Shown here: one piece after another, positions 37,492 to 46,916 of the stretch
Position numbering within the stretch: position 1 is the first letter of the stretch
How the letters are laid out: every line of letters starts with the position of its first letter
Assembly (NCBI RefSeq): GCF_031880315.1
Contig: NZ_CP134771.1
Coordinates: forward strand, 3,158,001-3,222,000
Length of the DNA stretch: 64,000 nt
Source: Pseudomonas baltica
GTDB taxonomy: Bacteria > Pseudomonadota > Gammaproteobacteria > Pseudomonadales > Pseudomonadaceae
Direction: 5' to 3'
The notes under the pieces: model-generated
The model's database searches: none
What the model saw: the letters and a program-made list of their open reading frames with translations, nothing else
What the model was told of the DNA's origin: nothing
Translations under genes and position numbers: made by a program

Positions 37492-38121
37492 ATGAATCGC
37501 CCCGCTACACCCCGCAAGCCGCGCGCCCGCAGCCAGGCGCGGATCGAGTCGATACTGGCGGCGGCGCGTGCCTTGTTGGCCAGCGAAGGGGTCGCCAGCC
37601 TGTCGATCTACGGCGTCGCGGAGCGCGCGCAGATACCGCCGTCATCGGTCTATCACTTTTTCGCCAGCGTGCCCGCGCTGCTCGAAGCGCTGACCGCCGA
37701 TATCCACGCCGCCTTTCGCGCGTGCCTGCAGGCACCGATCGATCATCAGGCGCTGGGCACCTGGCGGGATCTGTCGCGAGTGGTGGAGCAGCGCATGCTG
37801 GTCATCTACAGCCAGGACTCTGCCGCACGGCAGTTGATCCTCGCGCAGCATGGACTCAGCGAGGTGATGCAGGCCGATCGGCAGCATGATCTGGAGCTGG
37901 GCGCCCTGATGCAGCAGCTGTTCGATCGTCATTTCGAACTGCCACGGCTCACCGACGAAGTCGACGTGTTCGCGCTGGCGATGGAGTTGGGGGACCGGGT
38001 GTACGCGCGCTCGGTGCAGTTGCACGGCGAAATAACCCCGCGCATGGCCGAAGAAGGCATGCGGGTATTCGAGGCGTATCTGGGATTGTATCTGCCGCCT
38101 TATCTGCCTAAGCGGGCTTGA
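37492..38121 (+). CDS. TetR/AcrR-family transcriptional regulator
   Basis: 209 residues from the ATG at 37492 (AGGAG seven bases upstream; the ATG at 37474 has none). An N-terminal TetR helix-turn-helix (RIESILAAARALLASEGVASLSIYGVAERAQIPPSSVYHFFAS) is followed by a ligand/dimer domain. It lies 36 bases after the DUF2235 gene on the same strand and is probably cotranscribed with it. Target and ligand are unknown. Confidence 0.88.
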   Translation: MNRPATPRKPRARSQARIESILAAARALLASEGVASLSIYGVAERAQIPPSSVYHFFASVPALLEALTADIHAAFRACLQAPIDHQALGTWRDLSRVVEQRMLVIYSQDSAARQLILAQHGLSEVMQADRQHDLELGALMQQLFDRHFELPRLTDEVDVFALAMELGDRVYARSVQLHGEITPRMAEEGMRVFEAYLGLYLPPYLPKRA

Positions 38122-38140
38122 AGATGATGGCGCGGCAGAA

Positions 38141-38341
38141 GGCCCTTCGCGAGCAAGCTTTGCTCCCACGGTGGTGAGTCTTACATCCATGGCAACAGCA
38201 ATGCCCCCACATTGGTGACTCTTACATCCATGGCAACAGCAATGCCCCCACAGTGGTGACTCTTACATCCATGGCAACAGCAATGCCCCCACAGTGGTGA
38301 GTCTTACACCTGTGGGAGCAAGGCTTGCCCGCGAAGAGGCC
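38141..38341. repeat. REPIN carrying a 41-bp tandem repeat in its spacer
   Basis: The outer arms are CCCTTCGCGAGCAAGCTTTGCTCCCAC (38142 onward) and the inverted TGTGGGAGCAAGGCTTGCCCGCGAAGAGG. Between them a 41-bp unit (TCTTACATCCATGGCAACAG then CAATGCCCCCACANTGGTGA) repeats three times plus a partial copy, with unit starts near 38180, 38221, 38262 and 38303. The units are almost identical, so expansion is recent. Confidence 0.88.
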
Positions 38342-38359
38342 AGCAACATCACCACATCA

Positions 38360-38575
38360 TCACAATTTGGCGATAGACACTTCAGTCGACTTCACGAACG
38401 CGATCACTTCGCTGCCTACCACCAGCTCCAGCTCTTTGACCGAGCGAGTGGTGATCACCGAAGTCACGATGCCCGATGCGGTCTGGACGTCGATTTCGGA
38501 CAGCACGTCGCCTTCGACGATTTCCTTGATGGTGCCTTTGAACTGGTTACGGACGTTGATTGCCTTGATAGTCAT
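38360..38575 (-). CDS. ssuF: Molybdopterin-binding-like (Mop/TOBE) protein SsuF
   Basis: 71 residues forming a single Mop/TOBE domain (IKAINVRNQFKGTIKEIVEGDVLSEIDVQT...VTSVITTRSVKELELVVGSEVIAFVKSTEVSIAKL), which binds oxyanions such as molybdate. Its place at the end of the ssu operon matches ssuF of P. putida, needed for growth on sulfonates or sulfate esters. The mechanism is not settled. The ATG at 38575 lies 29 bases after ssuB. Confidence 0.9.
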   Translation of the reverse strand: MTIKAINVRNQFKGTIKEIVEGDVLSEIDVQTASGIVTSVITTRSVKELELVVGSEVIAFVKSTEVSIAKL

Positions 38576-38604
38576 GAGCGTATTTCCTGTATTTGAGGTT
38601 TGGA

Positions 38605-39417
38605 TCAATAAGCCCAACGCAATTGCGTAGGCAGGGGCGAAGGGGGTTCGGGTTCAGGCGGGGTGCCGGGCAACGACAACACGCGTTTAAGCACTTCAGC
38701 TTCCAGCGCCGCCAAGGCATAGGCGCCCCGCGCACGCGGACGAGGCAAGTCGACCAGCAGATCGAGGCCGATTTCACCCTCCTCGATCAAGATCACCCGG
38801 TCGGCTACGGCTACGGCTTCACTGACGTCATGGGTGACCAGCAGCACGGTAAAACCATGCTCTTGCCACAGACGCTCGATCAACTGCTGCATTTCAATGC
38901 GGGTCAGGGCATCAAGTGCACCCAGCGGCTCATCGAGCAACAGCAGGCGCGGCTTGTGAATCAGGGCACGGGCCAAGGCCACGCGCTGCTTCTGTCCACC
39001 GGACAGCCCTGCTGGCCACTCATTGGCCCGGTCACTCAGGCCCACCGCTTCCAGCGCTTGCAGCGCCTTCGGCCGCCAGTCGCCTTTAAGGCCCAGACCG
39101 ACGTTGTCGATGACCTTTTTCCACGGCAGCAGACGTGCTTCCTGGAACATCAATCGGGTGTCTTCACGCGCATCGCTCAGCGGCGCCTTGCCGGCCAGCA
39201 ATTCGCCTTCGGTCGGCTGGTCGAGCCCGGCCAGCAGGCGCAGCAAGGTGCTCTTGCCGCAACCGCTGCGCCCGACGATAGCCACGAACTGCCCGGCCGG
39301 AATGCGCAGCTCGATGTCCTTGAGCACCTGACGCGGACCAAACGACTTGCGCAACTTGCGCACCGCCAGGGGAATGCCCTTGAGCAACTGCGTGGAATGT
39401 TCGGCGAGAACGGTCAT
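38605..39417 (-). CDS. ssuB: Aliphatic sulfonate ABC transporter ATP-binding protein SsuB
   Basis: 270 residues. Walker [10 protein letters not shown], signature [19 protein letters not shown], Walker [17 protein letters not shown] and VTHDVSEAV. The C-terminal tail is Pro/Glu-rich. The ATG at 39417 overlaps the ssuC stop by 4 bases. It energises sulfonate uptake. Confidence 0.94.
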   Translation of the reverse strand: MTVLAEHSTQLLKGIPLAVRKLRKSFGPRQVLKDIELRIPAGQFVAIVGRSGCGKSTLLRLLAGLDQPTEGELLAGKAPLSDAREDTRLMFQEARLLPWKKVIDNVGLGLKGDWRPKALQALEAVGLSDRANEWPAGLSGGQKQRVALARALIHKPRLLLLDEPLGALDALTRIEMQQLIERLWQEHGFTVLLVTHDVSEAVAVADRVILIEEGEIGLDLLVDLPRPRARGAYALAALEAEVLKRVLSLPGTPPEPEPPSPLPTQLRWAY

Positions 39418-40205
39418 GCCGCACCTCCCTTGACTTGATAAGCCGGGTGCCAGCGCAGCCACACCCGTTCCAGACCGCGGGCCGCGAGATCAGCCAGCTT
39501 GCCGAGGATGGCGTACATGACGATCGCCAGCACCACCACGTCGGTCTGCAGAAATTCACGGGCATTCATCGCCAGATAACCGATACCCGAACTGGCCGAG
39601 ATGGTTTCGGCAACGATCAGCGTCAGCCACATGAAGCCTAGCGCAAAGCGCACACCCACCAGAATCGATGGCAGCGCACCCGGCAGAATCACCTGGCGGA
39701 ACAGGCTGAAGCCGGACAGGCCGTAGCTGCGTGACATCTCCACCAGCGCCGGATCGACGTTGCGGATCCCGTGATAGGTGTTGAGGTAGATCGGAAACAC
39801 CGTGCCCAACGCCACGAGGAATATTTTCGCCGACTCGTCGATGCCGAACCACAGGATCACCAGCGGAATCAGCGCCAGGTGCGGGACGTTACGAATCATC
39901 TGCACCGAACTGTCGAGCAGGCGTTCGCCCCACTTCGACAGACCGGTGATGAAACCCAAGGCGAGACCGATGCTGCCACCGATCACAAAGCCGACACCGG
40001 CGCGATAGCCGCTGATTGCCAGATGGGTCCAGATTTCACCGCTGCGCACCAGCGCAACGCCGGCTTCGATGACCGCGCTGGGGGCCGGCAGGATGCGCGT
40101 CGACAACCAGCCGACGCTGACTGCCAGTTGCCAGCTGCCGAGCAGCAATATCGGCAGGATCCAGGGCGCCACACGGTGCACCCAGGGATGAACAGGCTTA
40201 CTCAT
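39414..40205 (-). CDS. ssuC: Aliphatic sulfonate ABC transporter permease SsuC
   Basis: 263 residues and about six membrane helices. The EAA loop region reads [36 protein letters not shown], typical of the SsuC/TauC group. It lies 10 bases after ssuD and overlaps ssuB by 4 bases. Confidence 0.94.
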   Translation of the reverse strand: MSKPVHPWVHRVAPWILPILLLGSWQLAVSVGWLSTRILPAPSAVIEAGVALVRSGEIWTHLAISGYRAGVGFVIGGSIGLALGFITGLSKWGERLLDSSVQMIRNVPHLALIPLVILWFGIDESAKIFLVALGTVFPIYLNTYHGIRNVDPALVEMSRSYGLSGFSLFRQVILPGALPSILVGVRFALGFMWLTLIVAETISASSGIGYLAMNAREFLQTDVVVLAIVMYAILGKLADLAARGLERVWLRWHPAYQVKGGAA

Positions 40206-40215
40206 TATCTATTCC

Positions 40216-41370
40216 TCAGCCCTGCGCCGCGTTTGCGGTAGCAGGTGCGTAATCGTTGGCCACCACTTCACCGGCGGCGGTTACAGCGCGCCCGCCCGCT
40301 GGCAGCTCGGAGGGTGCCACGTCGAGATGGGGGAACAGCAACTCCGCAACCCGGTAGGACTCTTCGAGGTGCGGATAGCCGGAGAAAATAAAGGTATCGA
40401 TGCCCAATGCCGCGTATTCCTTGACCCGCGCCGCGACGGTCGGGCCATCGCCCACCAGGGCAGTGCCGGCACCGGTGCGCACCAGGCCGACGCCGGCCCA
40501 CAGGTTGGGGCTGACCTCCAGCTTGGTGCGGTCGCCGCCGTGCAGGGCGGCCATACGCTGCTGGCCCACGGAGTCGTAACGGGCGAGGGACTTCTGCGCC
40601 CGCTCGATGGTTGCGTCATCGACGTGGGAGATCAGTTTGTCGGCGGCACGCCACGCTTCCTCGGTGGTCTCGCGCACGATCACGTGCAAGCGAATGCCGA
40701 AGCGCACGGTACGGCCCTGACGCGCCGCCTTTTCCCGGACCTGGACGATTTTTTCGGCAACGGCAGCCGGCGGCTCGCCCCAGGTCAGGTACATCTCGAC
40801 CTGCTCGGCCGCGAGATCCTGAGCGGCGTCCGAAGAACCACCGAAATACAGCGGCGGGCGTGGTTGCTGCACCGGTTGATAGAGCAGCTTGGCGCCTTTG
40901 ACCGTGATGTGCTTGCCATCGTAGTCGACGGTTTCGCCTTCGAGCACGCGGCGCCAGATGCGGGTGAATTCCACCGAGGCTTCGTAGCGTTCTTCGTGGG
41001 TCAGGAACAGGCCGTCACCGGACAATTCTTCAGGGTCACCCCCGGTCACCAGGTTGAACAGCGCGCGGCCGTTGGACAGGCGATCCAGGGTCGCGGCCTG
41101 ACGCGCAGCCACGGTGGGCGAGATGATCCCGGGGCGCAGCGCCACCAGGAATTTCAAGCGCTGAGTCACCGGAATCAGCGAAGCGGCCACCAGCCAGGAA
41201 TCTTCACACGACCGGCCAGTGGGGATCAGGACACCCCCGAAGCCAAGGCGATCGGCCGCTTGAGCGATCTGTTGCAGATAACCATGGTCGACGGCGCGAG
41301 CGCCTTCGGCGGTACCCAGATAATGACCGTCACCGTGGGTGGGCAGGAACCAGAAAATGTTGAGGCTCAT
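40216..41370 (-). CDS. ssuD: FMNH2-dependent alkanesulfonate monooxygenase SsuD
   Basis: 384 residues. A bacterial luciferase-like TIM barrel with the SsuD N-terminus ([17 protein letters not shown]), [27 protein letters not shown] and [15 protein letters not shown]. It cleaves C1-C14 alkanesulfonates to aldehyde and sulfite with O2 and FMNH2 from SsuE. AAGGAG precedes the ATG. Confidence 0.96.
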   Translation of the reverse strand: MSLNIFWFLPTHGDGHYLGTAEGARAVDHGYLQQIAQAADRLGFGGVLIPTGRSCEDSWLVAASLIPVTQRLKFLVALRPGIISPTVAARQAATLDRLSNGRALFNLVTGGDPEELSGDGLFLTHEERYEASVEFTRIWRRVLEGETVDYDGKHITVKGAKLLYQPVQQPRPPLYFGGSSDAAQDLAAEQVEMYLTWGEPPAAVAEKIVQVREKAARQGRTVRFGIRLHVIVRETTEEAWRAADKLISHVDDATIERAQKSLARYDSVGQQRMAALHGGDRTKLEVSPNLWAGVGLVRTGAGTALVGDGPTVAARVKEYAALGIDTFIFSGYPHLEESYRVAELLFPHLDVAPSELPAGGRAVTAAGEVVANDYAPATANAAQG

Positions 41371-41399
41371 TGAAGTTGTCTCCTTATAGATGGGCTCAA

Positions 41400-41417
41400 G
41401 CCGGAACCTGCTCCGGC
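41400..41417 (-). terminator. Intercistronic hairpin ssuA/ssuD
   Basis: GCCGGA-ACCTGC-TCCGGC is a perfect 6-bp stem, 7 bases after the ssuA stop. It has no T-run, so it is more likely an mRNA stabiliser than a full terminator. Confidence 0.5.
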
Positions 41418-41424
41418 GCAGGCA

Positions 41425-42393
41425 TTACTGTCCGGCAGCGGCCACGCCAACCGGCGGCGTCCACACCACGTCCTTGATCACCAAAGGCTGAGGAATCAGT
41501 TTGAGCTGGTAAAAGGTATCGGCGATTTTCTGCTGCGCCTCGACCACTGCCGGCGTCAGGTACTGGGCACCGAAGCCTTGGCGATTGACCGAGGTCAGGG
41601 TGATGTCCTTCGGCAGGCCCAGCAGCGGCGCGACCTCGTCAGTCACTTGCTCGGGGTTGGCCTTGGACCATTCGCCGGTCTTGCGCACTTCGTCCACCAG
41701 GGCTTCGATCACTTTCGGATGATCCTTGGCGAAGGTGCGGGTGGCCAGGTAGAACTGGTTGTTGTCCACCAGGCCGGTGCCATCCTTGAGGGTGCGCGCT
41801 TGCAGTTGCTTCTCGGCGGCCGCCTGGTAGGGGTCCCAGATCACCCAGGCATCCACAGCGCCCTTCTCGAACGCGGCGCGGGCATCGGCGGGCGCCAGGT
41901 ACACGGTTTGGATATCGGTGTATTTCAGGCCGGCATCTTCCAGCGCACGCACCAGCAGGTAGTGGACGTTGGAGCCTTTATTGAGGGCGACCTTTTTACC
42001 CTTGAGGTCGGCGACCGATTTAACGGTCGAATCCTTGGGCACCAGAATCGCTTCGCTGGTTGGCGCAGGTGGCTCGTTGGCGACGTAGACCAGATCGGCC
42101 TTGGCCGCCTGGGCGAACACGGGCGGGGTTTCGCCGGTCACGCCGAAATCGATGGAACCGACGTTGAGGCCCTCGAGCAGCTGTGGGCCACCTGGGAACT
42201 CGGTCCACTTGACGTCCACACCCTGATCGGCAAGACGCTTCTCCAGAGTGCCACGGGCCTTGAGCAGCACCAGGGTGCCGTATTTCTGATAACCGATACG
42301 CAGGGTTTCGGCCTGGGCCTCGGTTATTGCACCCAGCGCCACCGCCGTGGCAAACAGCGCGACCAGACCACGACGCAACAAGACTTTACGCAT
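41425..42393 (-). CDS. ssuA: Sulfonate periplasmic binding protein SsuA
   Basis: 322 residues with a signal peptide ending near ITEAQA. The SsuA/NMT1-like pattern LRIGYQKYGTLVLLKARGTLEKRL, WTEFPGGPQLLEGLNVGSIDFGVTGETPPVFAQAA and YLAPADARAAFEKGAVDAWVIWDPYQAAAE is clear. It captures alkanesulfonates for SsuBC. It lies between ssuE and ssuD and is bounded by hairpins on both sides. Confidence 0.95.
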   Translation of the reverse strand: MRKVLLRRGLVALFATAVALGAITEAQAETLRIGYQKYGTLVLLKARGTLEKRLADQGVDVKWTEFPGGPQLLEGLNVGSIDFGVTGETPPVFAQAAKADLVYVANEPPAPTSEAILVPKDSTVKSVADLKGKKVALNKGSNVHYLLVRALEDAGLKYTDIQTVYLAPADARAAFEKGAVDAWVIWDPYQAAAEKQLQARTLKDGTGLVDNNQFYLATRTFAKDHPKVIEALVDEVRKTGEWSKANPEQVTDEVAPLLGLPKDITLTSVNRQGFGAQYLTPAVVEAQQKIADTFYQLKLIPQPLVIKDVVWTPPVGVAAAGQ

Positions 42394-42422
42394 TTTGCTT
42401 TCCTTCAGGTGTAGAGGTCCGA

Positions 42423-42445
42423 TCGCCGCGATACCGTAGCGGCGA
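42423..42445 (-). terminator. Intercistronic hairpin ssuE/ssuA
   Basis: TCGCCGC and GCGGCGA form a perfect 7-bp stem around a 9-base loop in the 83-base gap, about 30 bases upstream of the ssuA start codon. Confidence 0.5.
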
Positions 42446-42476
42446 GTACATCAATGGCTACAAGGGGTGTGGCGGC

Positions 42477-43070
42477 TCAGATGCTCCAGCGAGCACTGAG
42501 CAGACGTTCATTGAGCAAGCCAGGGTCCAGGGGTTTCGGGCGGCTGGCGATAGTCTGGTGAAATTCGGTCAGTACCGCTTCAAAGCGTTCTGCCAGGCGT
42601 TCTTCCAACTGGGCGGCGGCAGTGCCCTCGCCGTAAGTGATCTGGCTGTCGTCGGCGAAAATGCCTTGCAGGGTTTCCTGGGCCTTGAGCGCCGACAGCA
42701 CCGGCTTGAGCGCATAGTCGACGGCCAGCAGGTGAGCGATGCTGCCACCGGTGGCAATCGGCAACACCACCTTGCCGCTCAAGGCACGTTCGGGCAGCAG
42801 GTCCAGCAGCGTCTTGAGGGCACCGGAGTAGGCGGCCTTGTAGATCGGCGTGGCGACGATCACGCCGTCCGCCTTCTCGACCAGTTGCAGAAAGTCGAGC
42901 ACTTGCGGGCTGTCGAAACGCGCATGCAGCAGGTCTTCTGCATTGAAGTCGCGTACTTGAAAGGTCACCACTTCGACGCCCTTGCCTTGCAGGGTGTGCT
43001 TGGCACGCTCGAGCAATACGCCGGAGCGTGAACGTTGACTTGGGCTACCACCGATCGCTACAACCAACAT
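42477..43070 (-). CDS. ssuE: NADPH-dependent FMN reductase SsuE
   Basis: 197 residues. A flavodoxin-like reductase with the flavin loop [13 protein letters not shown] and [21 protein letters not shown]. It supplies FMNH2 to SsuD. It is the first gene of ssuEADCBF. The ATG at 43070 is preceded by an AT-rich region (43120-43210) suited to CysB-type activation under sulfate limitation. Confidence 0.94.
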   Translation of the reverse strand: MLVVAIGGSPSQRSRSGVLLERAKHTLQGKGVEVVTFQVRDFNAEDLLHARFDSPQVLDFLQLVEKADGVIVATPIYKAAYSGALKTLLDLLPERALSGKVVLPIATGGSIAHLLAVDYALKPVLSALKAQETLQGIFADDSQITYGEGTAAAQLEERLAERFEAVLTEFHQTIASRPKPLDPGLLNERLLSARWSI

Positions 43071-43227
43071 CGCTAGGCTTCCTTCAAATTGCCGCGGTTC
43101 TGTGAACACGCTGTGATGGAGGAAACCTTAACAGCTAGATATATATATCCATAAATCATATTTATTCATTTAGTTATTCGTTAACGCTATATGCGATGTT
43201 TATCTACTGCCTCACGCTAAAACGGAA

Positions 43228-43252
43228 TAAAAAAAGGGCGCCGAAGCGCCCT
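43228..43252 (-). terminator. Rho-independent terminator of lsfA
   Basis: AGGGCGC-CGAA-GCGCCCT (43235-43252) is a 7-bp stem with a stable tetraloop, and the minus strand continues with seven T (43234-43228). It lies 14 bases after the lsfA stop and insulates ssuE. Confidence 0.93.
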
Positions 43253-43266
43253 GAAGACCCTACCTG

Positions 43267-43905
43267 TCAACGGTTCGGCTGCGGCGTCAAACGCAGATAC
43301 GGTTTGACGGCGCGATAGCCTTTAGGGAAGCGCTTGGCGATTTCGGCCTCGTCTTTGAGCGACGGCACGATGACCACCTCATCGCCGTCCTGCCAGTTGG
43401 CCGGAGTTGCCACCTTGTGGCTGTCGGTCAGCTGCAGCGAGTCGATGACGCGCAGAATTTCATTGAAGTTGCGCCCGGTGCTGGCCGGGTAGGTGATGAT
43501 CAGACGCACCTTTTTGTTCGGATCGATCACGAACAGCGAGCGGACAGTCAGGGTCTCGCTGGCATTGGGGTGGATCAGGTCATAGAGCTCGGACACCTTG
43601 CGATCGGCGTCGGCCAGGATCGGAAAGTTGACCACGGTGTTCTGAGTTTCGTTGATGTCCTTGATCCAGCCGTGGTGCGACTCCACCGGGTCGACGGACA
43701 GGGCGATGGCCTTGACGCCACGCTGGGCGAATTCGTCCTTGAGCTTGGCGGTGAGGCCCAACTCGGTGGTGCATACGGGGGTGTAGTCGGCCGGATGAGA
43801 GAACAGCACGCCCCACTGGTCGCCAAGCCACTCGTGGAACTGGATCGGGCCTTCGCTTGAGTCTTGCTGGAAGTCGGGGGCGATGTCGCCAAGGCGGATG
43901 GTCAT
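43267..43905 (-). CDS. lsfA: 1-Cys peroxiredoxin LsfA
   Basis: 212 residues from the ATG at 43905. The peroxidatic Cys45 is in HPADYTPVCTTELG; no resolving Cys is seen, and the long C-terminal domain is of Prx6 type. LsfA is a sulfate-starvation-induced peroxidase in pseudomonads that reduces peroxides generated by sulfonate oxygenases. Its position beside ssuE fits that role. The longer open frame to 44139 is not supported. Confidence 0.94.
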   Translation of the reverse strand: MTIRLGDIAPDFQQDSSEGPIQFHEWLGDQWGVLFSHPADYTPVCTTELGLTAKLKDEFAQRGVKAIALSVDPVESHHGWIKDINETQNTVVNFPILADADRKVSELYDLIHPNASETLTVRSLFVIDPNKKVRLIITYPASTGRNFNEILRVIDSLQLTDSHKVATPANWQDGDEVVIVPSLKDEAEIAKRFPKGYRAVKPYLRLTPQPNR

Positions 43906-44016
43906 GAACGTGGCTCCTGAGTGGGTGGAGACACTGTGCCTCGCGGGCGCGCGGTTTAAAAGGAATGGATAGTGCCTTGGATATTCCTGAAAAACATAAG
44001 TGGAGATCGATGCCGT

Positions 44017-44130
44017 GATCCCTGTGGGGCGGGCTCTGCTCGTGAACCTCCGCCACCCCGCTGGCATATCTGAGCACACGCGGTGGATCCACTGGCGCTT
44101 TCGCGGGCAAAGCCCTTTCCCGCACGCGAC
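44017..44130. repeat. Degenerate REPIN-like sequence upstream of lsfA
   Basis: CCCTGTGGGGCGGGCTCTGCTCGTGAA and GGCGCTTTCGCGGGCAAAGCCCTTTCCCGC are diverged arms of the common family, with a long spacer. The lsfA promoter must lie to the left of or within this element. Confidence 0.5.
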
Positions 44131-44151
44131 CTTTACCATCAGCCAGAAATG

Positions 44152-44188
44152 AAAAAACCCGCCAGGAGCACGCTCCGGGCGGGTTTTT
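44152..44188. terminator. Bidirectional terminator after the oprD-type gene
   Basis: AAAAAACCCGCC (44152-44163) and GGCGGGTTTTT (44178-44188) are inverted repeats giving a G+C stem flanked by A on one side and T on the other, with an inner AGGAGC/GCTCC pairing. It lies 16 bases after the porin stop codon. Confidence 0.9.
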
Positions 44189-44204
44189 CGCTACGCGCTA
44201 CGAC

Positions 44205-45572
44205 TTAGAAGAAGTTGTAGGTGTAGTTGAAGATCAGGCGAGTCTGGTTGGTCTTGGCAGTACCAACGTTGCCGTTGTAGATACCTTGACGCAGGGTAGT
44301 ACCGAAACCTTTGAGGGCGCCAGACTGGATGACGTAGTCAACACGCAGGTCGGTTTCGTGCTCAGTGCCACGGCCATCTTGATTACCGTACGGACGTACG
44401 TTCACACCAGAGAGGTAGGCAGCGGATGCCTTCAGGCCTGGGACGCCAAGGCGGGCGAAGTCATAGCTGTACTGACCGAAGGTGGTGTTCTCGCCGGCTT
44501 TGTTGAAGCCGCTGATCAGGGAGTCAGTGAACGAGTAGAAGCTGACGCCGCCGTTGCCGGTGGCGGCATTGGTGCCCTCACGCATGCTGCCGGAGTTCAT
44601 GTACACAAAGCCACCGCTATCGGAAATACGCTGGTGACCGACCATGAGCGAGTGGCCGCCCAAGGTGTAGGTGAACATGGCGATACCCATGGTGTTATCG
44701 ATCTCACCATCGGCACGACGCCAGCCGCGAGCTGTGGCAGCGCCAGTATTGCCGCTACCGTTACCGTTGAAGCCATAACCGGCTTGATGGTCGGCGTTAG
44801 CACCGTCGGAAGTGGTATTGAACCAGCGCAGATCGGTCTTGAAGGATTGGTCTTTGTCGATCTGCCAAACGTGCAGCAGGCCCAGGAAGTTCTGCTTGTA
44901 GAAGTCTTCCAGGTTGGCGAAGTAGTACTGCAGGGTCAGGTCTTTAGTCGCTTTCCAGTCACCGCCAGCATAGATGAACTTGTTGCTGTCCTTGATCGCG
45001 CCGTTAACGCTCATGCCAGTCCAGTTGCTGGACGCACGGCCGCGTTGCTGCTCGAGCTGACCAGCGGTCAACGTCAGGTTGTCGATGTCCTTGCTGGTGA
45101 TCGAGCCGCCCTGGAAAAACTGGGGCGCTACGCGGCCGTCGTTGGCAACCAGAATGGGCAGGTTAGGTGCAAGCGCGTTACCCAGTTTGAGCTCGGTCTT
45201 GGAAATCTTGGCCTTTACGTTACCACCGGCGCCACTGAACGCGTCGTCAGCGTCCTGGGCCTTGCCAGGGAAAAAGCTGTTGTTAGCAGTGTGCTTGTTG
45301 TCACCGCCCAGATAGAAAGCCTGGAAGCCAACCAAGTCGAGACCGAAGCCAACAGTGCCTTGGGTGTAGCCGGAGATGAAGTCCGCACGCAGGATGGTAG
45401 CCAACTCGCGCTGGTCCGCGTTGGAGCCAGGAGCTGCTTCACGGTTGTCGTTCTGGAAAAAGAAGGTACGCGAACTGACCGACGCGTGGCTGTCCTCAAG
45501 AAAACCTGCTGCACTTGCTTGTTGTGCCAGTGCGCCTACTGCAATGGCCAGGGCCAGACTCGACTTACGCAT
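44205..45572 (-). CDS. OprD-family outer-membrane porin
   Basis: 455 residues from the ATG at 45572 (AGGAG six bases upstream). The signal peptide MRKSSLALAIAVGALAQQASA is followed by a mature beta-barrel of alternating strands ending in aromatic FNYTYNFF, the terminal signature for Bam insertion. FLEDSHASVSSRTFFFQND is typical of OprD-group porins, which take up amino acids or aromatic and other carboxylates. The substrate cannot be told from sequence; proximity to ssu/lsfA could mean sulfonate uptake. Confidence 0.93.
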   Translation of the reverse strand: MRKSSLALAIAVGALAQQASAAGFLEDSHASVSSRTFFFQNDNREAAPGSNADQRELATILRADFISGYTQGTVGFGLDLVGFQAFYLGGDNKHTANNSFFPGKAQDADDAFSGAGGNVKAKISKTELKLGNALAPNLPILVANDGRVAPQFFQGGSITSKDIDNLTLTAGQLEQQRGRASSNWTGMSVNGAIKDSNKFIYAGGDWKATKDLTLQYYFANLEDFYKQNFLGLLHVWQIDKDQSFKTDLRWFNTTSDGANADHQAGYGFNGNGSGNTGAATARGWRRADGEIDNTMGIAMFTYTLGGHSLMVGHQRISDSGGFVYMNSGSMREGTNAATGNGGVSFYSFTDSLISGFNKAGENTTFGQYSYDFARLGVPGLKASAAYLSGVNVRPYGNQDGRGTEHETDLRVDYVIQSGALKGFGTTLRQGIYNGNVGTAKTNQTRLIFNYTYNFF

Positions 45573-46126
45573 GTGTTGCTCCTCGAAATTGCTATTTTTT
45601 TTGTTTTTGGCGGCAGGGTCTTGTGCCCTGTGATCGTTTGCACCCGCGCAATGTCCACCAAAACTCAAATGTGTGGTCAGCCTTGCGGCGAACTCGGGCC
45701 CGCGTCTAAGTTCGGGTCTCCGGGGATGCAGACTAATGAATTTTTCACAATTCACCATAGGACTGTTTTTGAAAAATTAGATCATTTTAGAATAAAGGAA
45801 CAATTTTTAGCGCTTTAGCCGCATAAAAATAGAGCGCTCAATAAGCCATCTTCATGGCAGCAATATGACAATCTCCCATTTTGCGGGCCGAAACCCTGTT
45901 TTTTTTGCCGCTGAAAGGATTTTTCCCCGAGACAGCCGAGAGCTTGAAAGTTCCCCAGCAAAGTTGAGAAAAACGGAGGGGTTGAACTTTTCATTATCAA
46001 GCTAACGATTTGTGAAAAGGTCGTCATGGGATTTTCACCTCTCCCACGACGACCCAGCGCACTGGCTGTTTATCGAAGGCGCCAAAGCTGGGATGCTGAA
46101 CGCACATTTACCGCGAGGAATATTCC
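45573..46126. promoter_or_regulatory. AT-rich divergent region between porin and SDR genes
   Basis: 554 bases without a convincing gene. It contains an A+T-rich block (45735-45850; for example GTTTTTGAAAAATTAGATCATTTTAG), unusual for this genome, which probably carries the activator-dependent porin promoter with a leader of about 150 nt. The SDR ribosome site CGAGGAATATTCC lies directly before 46127. No known operator was identified. Confidence 0.45.
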
Positions 46127-46858
46127 ATGACTCAGAAAGTTGCGATTGTGACCGGCGCCTCCCGTGGCATCGGCGCAGTGATTGCCGAACGCCTGGCCGG
46201 TGAAGGTTTCGCTGTAGTGATCAATTACGCCAGCAGCGCGGCCGAGGCCGAAGCCCTGGTGGCCAGTGTTCAGGCCAAGGGCGGCAAGGCAATTGCGGTC
46301 AAGGCCGATGTGGCCAGCGCCAGCGATGTGCGGGCGCTGTTCGACACGACCGAGCAACAGTTGGGCAAGGTCGATGTGCTGGTCAACAACGCCGGCATTC
46401 TGAAAATGGTGGCATTGGCCGAAACCGACGACGAACTGTATGAAAGGACCTTCGCGATCAACACCCGCGGCACCTTCAACACCCTGCGTGAAGCAGCGTC
46501 GCGGATGAACGATGGCGGGCGGATCATCAATTTTTCCAGCAGCACCGTGGGCATGAACCTGCCCAATTACTCGGTGTACATCGCCAGCAAGGCGGCGGTG
46601 GAATCCCTGACTCAGGTATTCGCCAAGGAACTGCGCGGTCGCGGGATCACGGTCAACGCGGTCGCCCCGGGGCCGGTGGCGACGGACTTGTTCTTCAACG
46701 GCAAAAGCGAGGAGCAGATCCAGAACCTGGCGAAGATGCCACCGCTGGAGCGCCTGGGCCAGCCGGACGACATCGCCGGTGTGGTGGCCTTTTTGACCGG
46801 CCCGGACAGCGGCTGGATCAATGGGCAGATCCTGCGGGCCAATGGCGGCTTGGTTTAA
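46127..46858 (+). CDS. Short-chain dehydrogenase/reductase
   Basis: 243 residues. A classical SDR: cofactor loop VTGASRGIGAVIAERL, structural VNNAGIL, and catalytic Ser (NFSSSTVG), Tyr-x-x-x-Lys (YSVYIASKAAV), then APGPVATDLF. The sequence around the second strand (VVINYASSAAEA) suggests NADP(H). The substrate is unknown (3-oxoacyl-ACP reductase-like). A REP array follows it. Confidence 0.92.
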   Translation: MTQKVAIVTGASRGIGAVIAERLAGEGFAVVINYASSAAEAEALVASVQAKGGKAIAVKADVASASDVRALFDTTEQQLGKVDVLVNNAGILKMVALAETDDELYERTFAINTRGTFNTLREAASRMNDGGRIINFSSSTVGMNLPNYSVYIASKAAVESLTQVFAKELRGRGITVNAVAPGPVATDLFFNGKSEEQIQNLAKMPPLERLGQPDDIAGVVAFLTGPDSGWINGQILRANGGLV

Positions 46859-46916
46859 TCAGCGTCGCCTCCAATAGAGCGGGTCGCCGTGGGCTATGCG
46901 CTGCAACGCACGGCCT

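Noticed and set aside
38169..38318. Possible CRISPR or direct-repeat array in the 41-bp tandem repeat
   Set aside because: The units abut without unique spacers and sit inside REPIN arms.
43906..44139. N-terminal extension of LsfA (78 residues)
   Set aside because: 1-Cys peroxiredoxins start at MTIRLGD; the extension runs through REP-like DNA.
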